NCBI RefSeq assembly: GCF_001570725.1
Contig: NZ_BCNV01000001.1
Span: 2,604,001 to 2,668,000, forward strand
Origin: Paenibacillus amylolyticus
GTDB lineage: Bacteria > Bacillota > Bacilli > Paenibacillales > Paenibacillaceae
DNA: 64,000 nucleotides
Reading direction: 5' to 3'
In this document: in pieces, positions 61,587-64,000 of the stretch
Layout: each line of letters begins with the position of its first letter
How positions within the stretch are numbered: the stretch's first letter is position 1
The notes under the pieces: model-generated
The model's database searches: none
The model's input: the letters and a program-made list of their open reading frames with translations, nothing else
Told to the model about the DNA's origin: nothing
Made by a program: the position numbers and the translations under genes

Positions 61587-62654
61587 TTATTGGAAATCAG
61601 CTTTTTGCTCTTCCAAGTGCTTAGGCGTTTGTTCGAACATGCTGTCGATCAAGCCTGAAATCGTCATTTTCTCGGTTTTTTCCGCTTTTTTGATCTCTTC
61701 ATTTACTTTAGCTTTTGCTTCTTCTTTCACACGTGCTGTATCTTCTTCAGTCCACAGACCTTTTTTCTCCAGATATTTAGCGAAACGTGCGATAGGATCT
61801 TTAGCAGACCATTCTGCCTCTTCTTCTTTTGTACGATACTTGGAAGCATCATCCGAAAGGGAGTGAGGACGGAAACGGTATGTTACTGCTTCGATCAATG
61901 TTGCGCCTTCTCCGTTACGTCCACGCTCAGCAGCTTCCTGAACAGCTTTGATAACAGCGAAGATGTCCATACCGTCAACTTTAACACCTTTGATACCTGC
62001 TGCTACCGCTTTGTGAGCGATGGACAGAGCTGCTGTTTGTTTAGCAAAAGGAGTTGTGATGGCATAACCATTGTTTTGTACGAAGAAGATAACAGGCAGT
62101 TTGTAAACACCAGCGTAGTTCAGACCTTCATAGAAGTCACCTTCAGAAGAACCGCCATCACCTGTGTACGTGATAACAACTTGTTTTTGTTTCTTCAATT
62201 TGTAACCCATAGCGATACCCATTGCGTGCAGAATTTGTGCACCAATGATGATTTGTGGCATCAATACATTAACGCCATCTGGAATTTGTCCACCATGTTG
62301 GTGTCCACGGGAGTACAAGAATGCTTGATAAAGAGGAAGTCCATGCCATACGAGTTGCGGAATGTCACGATAGCCAGGACATACAAAGTCTTCTTTTTCA
62401 ATTGCAAATTCACTACCAACCATTGTAGCTTCTTGACCAGATACTGGAGCATAGAAACCAAGACGACCTTGACGGCCCAGGTTTACTGCACGGTCATCCC
62501 AAGTACGGGTAAATACCATGCGGTACATAATTTCTTTTAATTGATCATCGGAAAGTGTAGGCATCATGTCTTTGTTAACAATTTCGCCGTCAGGAGACAG
62601 CACGGACAGAGCTTCTACATCCTCTGTATACACTTCATAAGGAACCTTGCTCAT
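61587..62654 (-). CDS. pdhA: Pyruvate dehydrogenase E1 alpha subunit
   Basis: 355 residues. Thiamine-diphosphate-dependent decarboxylase subunit. It has the TPP motif GDGGSSEGDFYEGLNYAGV...NNGYA, LGFYAPVSGQEATMVG, a RGHQHGG loop and the phosphorylation-loop-like RPHSLSDDASKYRT. The start is ATG 62654 (GAGGTG 9 nt upstream); the extra 12 residues of a longer frame are rejected. First gene of pdhABCD, behind a TTGACG-N18-TATAAT promoter. Confidence 0.96.
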   Translation of the reverse strand: MSKVPYEVYTEDVEALSVLSPDGEIVNKDMMPTLSDDQLKEIMYRMVFTRTWDDRAVNLGRQGRLGFYAPVSGQEATMVGSEFAIEKEDFVCPGYRDIPQLVWHGLPLYQAFLYSRGHQHGGQIPDGVNVLMPQIIIGAQILHAMGIAMGYKLKKQKQVVITYTGDGGSSEGDFYEGLNYAGVYKLPVIFFVQNNGYAITTPFAKQTAALSIAHKAVAAGIKGVKVDGMDIFAVIKAVQEAAERGRNGEGATLIEAVTYRFRPHSLSDDASKYRTKEEEAEWSAKDPIARFAKYLEKKGLWTEEDTARVKEEAKAKVNEEIKKAEKTEKMTISGLIDSMFEQTPKHLEEQKADFQ

Positions 62655-62709
62655 TTTTTTCTTCACCTCAACAAAAAATTTGAATATCAAGTTCCGCTGT
62701 TATAATATT

Positions 62710-62739
62710 ATTATACACCTGTTTCACTCCATACGTCAA
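62710..62739 (-). promoter_or_regulatory. Sigma-A promoter of the pdh operon
   Basis: Minus strand -35 TTGACG (62739-62734), 18-bp spacer, -10 TATAAT (62715-62710), about 55 bp upstream of the pdhA ATG. Confidence 0.75.
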
Positions 62740-62910
62740 AGAAATCCGTAATTTTTTTATGTTTCCTGCCGGATTGTATGTATAACAGGGGTTTAATATT
62801 GGTATAACAGCATAATACATGATTGCGTGTTTGACCTAACCCCGCACAAGGGTAATCTTACCGTATTGCGCGGTCGAATGCAAAAAATTAACCGAGAAAG
62901 GTGACGTTTT

Positions 62911-63645
62911 ATGACGGATTCCCGCTATTTGAAACGCACGATTGTGAAGGAAGAGATTGAAAGTCGCTATCTCGGAGAGAAGCGAACACTCCGTATTTAC
63001 CTTCCTCCGGGCTATAACGAATTGCTCAGCTACCCTGTCGTTTATTGTCAGGATGGCGAAGAATTTTTCAATTTCGGGCGAATTGCTACAACAGCTAACC
63101 GAATTATTCTGGACGAAGGAGCCGAACCTTTCATTATTGTAGGGGTTCAGGTGGATGTGTCTGTGAGAACACAGGAATATGCTCCGTTTGGAGATCGATT
63201 CAAGGCATATACCGCTTGCTTCGCTGAAGAGATTATTCCCTATATAGAAGAGAAATATCCTGTACGTCGTTCCCCGCAGGAACGCATTCTTGCCGGAGAC
63301 TCGCTTGGTGGTAGTGTTTCGCTTCACCTTGCTCTGTTATATCCTGACCTGTTTACACGTGTCATCAGCATGTCTGGTGCCTTCTACTCCGCTTCTCAGG
63401 AAATCTATGCCGCAGCCGAAGATCTCTCTTGGCTCTCAATATGGATGATCGTTGGTTTGCAGGAGACTGCCTTCGCAGCAGACACAGGTACGTATGATTT
63501 TGTGCAACTGAACCGCGATACCCGTGATTTGCTGGAAAAACGAGGTGCTCTCGTCTCCTACCAGGAGAAAGACGGGAATCACCAATGGGGTTTTTGGCAA
63601 AATGAATTGCCGGAAGCATTGCTTTATTTTCTACAAGAAAGATAA
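62911..63645 (+). CDS. Esterase of the alpha/beta-hydrolase fold (Fes/antigen-85-like)
   Basis: 244 residues. It resembles the enterochelin-esterase/putative esterase family: RTLRIYLPPGYNELLSYPVVYCQDG, VGVQVDVSVRTQEY, the nucleophile elbow GDSLGGSVSLHLAL (Ser about 132) and a C-terminal NHQWGFWQNELPEAL with the catalytic histidine. No signal peptide, so it is cytoplasmic; the substrate is unknown. AAAGGTG precedes the ATG. It is divergent from pdhA. Confidence 0.9.
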   Translation: MTDSRYLKRTIVKEEIESRYLGEKRTLRIYLPPGYNELLSYPVVYCQDGEEFFNFGRIATTANRIILDEGAEPFIIVGVQVDVSVRTQEYAPFGDRFKAYTACFAEEIIPYIEEKYPVRRSPQERILAGDSLGGSVSLHLALLYPDLFTRVISMSGAFYSASQEIYAAAEDLSWLSIWMIVGLQETAFAADTGTYDFVQLNRDTRDLLEKRGALVSYQEKDGNHQWGFWQNELPEALLYFLQER

Positions 63646-63663
63646 ACTGGGATACAGCAACAG

Positions 63664-63684
63664 GCGGCTGAAATGCCGCTTTTG
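63664..63684 (+). terminator. Terminator of the esterase gene
   Basis: GCGGC, loop TGAAAT, GCCGC, then TTTTG. Confidence 0.6.
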
Positions 63685-63723
63685 TTTCCCACTTTAATGA
63701 TACCGCTTACAATTGTAACCTGA

Positions 63724-63767
63724 AAAAGAAGCAGGATATCCTGCTTGAGTACTCGCTCCTGCTTCTT
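63724..63767 (-). terminator. Terminator of the tyrosine phosphatase gene
   Basis: Minus strand AGAAGCAGGA and TCCTGCTTCT enclose an 18-nt loop and are followed by TTTTTC. Confidence 0.8.
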
Positions 63768-63805
63768 TGTCCGGCTACAAGTTAAGTATGAGTTTGGGTT
63801 TATTA

Positions 63806-64000
63806 CTAAGCTAATGAATGTTCCGCTTCAATTTTTCTCAACAAAACATCGCAGCCTGCATTAACCAACTCATACACCTCTTCAAAATTGCCTGTATGAT
63901 ACGGGTCTGGTACTTCTCTAAGCTTCTCATTCGGAAGCATGTCCATGAACTTGATGATGTCCGCCTCAGCTCCGCCTGGAACGTTGCGCACATTATCTGC
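63806..64000 (-). CDS. Low-molecular-weight protein tyrosine phosphatase, C-terminal part, truncated by window edge
   Basis: The last 64 codons are visible; the P-loop CxxxxxRS half lies beyond the right edge. The visible part reads ADNVRNVPGGAEADIIKFM and then the family hallmark DPYHTGNFEEVYELVNAGCDVLL, where the first aspartate of DPY is the general acid. Such cytosolic phosphatases often regulate tyrosine kinases or stress responses. An in-frame GTG at 63991 is internal and not the start. A terminator follows the gene. Confidence 0.85.
   Translation of the reverse strand, partial: ADNVRNVPGGAEADIIKFMDMLPNEKLREVPDPYHTGNFEEVYELVNAGCDVLLRKIEAEHSLA

Noticed and set aside
57584..62540. Very long open frames on the plus strand opposite pdhD, pdhC, pdhB and pdhA
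   Set aside because: They mirror strongly biased codon use in the highly expressed pdh genes, are rich in Phe/Cys/Ser/Tyr, have no ribosome sites, and lie opposite unmistakable enzymes.
1..64000. CRISPR arrays, tRNA/rRNA genes, prophage modules, transposase genes
   Set aside because: No regularly spaced repeats, no cloverleaf or rRNA segments, and no transposase motifs were noticed on either strand. The small HNH protein and the two tyrosine recombinases do not have phage genes around them.

Overview
This 64-kb window looks like a chromosomal segment of a Paenibacillus or close relative in the Bacillales. The evidence is the Bacillus-type pdhABCD operon with strong Shine-Dalgarno sequences, frequent TTG/GTG starts decided by GGAGG boxes, a Bacillus-like Fur behind an exact PerR-type box, a sigma-W-type promoter in front of pspA, FMN and cyclic-di-AMP riboswitches, and a XerS-type recombinase. 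The genus is inferred from family resemblance. No rRNA, tRNA, CRISPR array, prophage or classical transposase gene was seen.

Layout. (1) 1-5,000: a minus-strand set (partial phosphotransferase-fold gene, membrane-anchored beta-lactamase-like protein, methyltransferase), a small Cys protein and a Ycf48-like lipoprotein. (2) 5,100-6,200: lactate dehydrogenase. (3) 6,240-24,670: an accessory-looking stretch framed by two dif-like Xer sites, with a third inside. It has a tyrosine recombinase near its left end and XerS near its right end. Between them are two APC permeases, an ATZ/TRZ-type amidohydrolase, a CGNR regulator divergent from a DinB-fold gene, an FMN-riboswitch-controlled EamA transporter, an amidase, a DUF1989 protein, a LysE-type exporter, a YqcI-type protein, an aldo/keto reductase, an SDR and a GNAT. 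(4) 24,700-27,000: mobB-moeA and a small HNH protein. (5) 27,000-30,000: the PspA membrane-stress operon pspA-DUF350-DUF4178-DUF4247 under a sigma-W-type promoter, followed upstream by a small LpdD-like gene. (6) 30,100-35,700: cell-wall genes (polysaccharide deacetylase; LysM-3D protein behind a c-di-AMP riboswitch), a polar amino-acid ABC system and an M20 hydrolase. (7) 36,000-42,900: glycogen/alpha-glucan metabolism (GH13 cyclomaltodextrinase type, glgB-glgA divergent from glgC). (8) 42,970-47,230: a four-gene unit with an ABC ATPase lacking a permease, an FG-GAP lipoprotein, a response regulator and a histidine kinase. (9) 47,300-53,450: MFS exporter with divergent regulator, HAD hydrolase, topB, fur. 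(10) 53,700-64,000: orphan gltD, thyA-folA, pdhA-pdhB-pdhC-pdhD, an esterase and the C-terminal part of a low-molecular-weight protein tyrosine phosphatase.

The most interesting non-coding structure is the set of three 28-bp sites sharing TTAGTTTACATAATA. This matches the XerD half of Bacillus dif as I remember it. Two of the sites lie just past the terminator of a tyrosine recombinase gene, which suggests that the 18.4-kb accessory stretch was assembled, or can be moved, by Xer-type recombination. Other notable items are a pair of ~177-bp intergenic repeats with long inverted ends (22,527 and 57,205), a further structured repeat at 35,851, an array of GTTACA/TGTAAC motifs between the CGNR and DinB genes, and an ABC ATPase whose switch histidine is replaced by proline.
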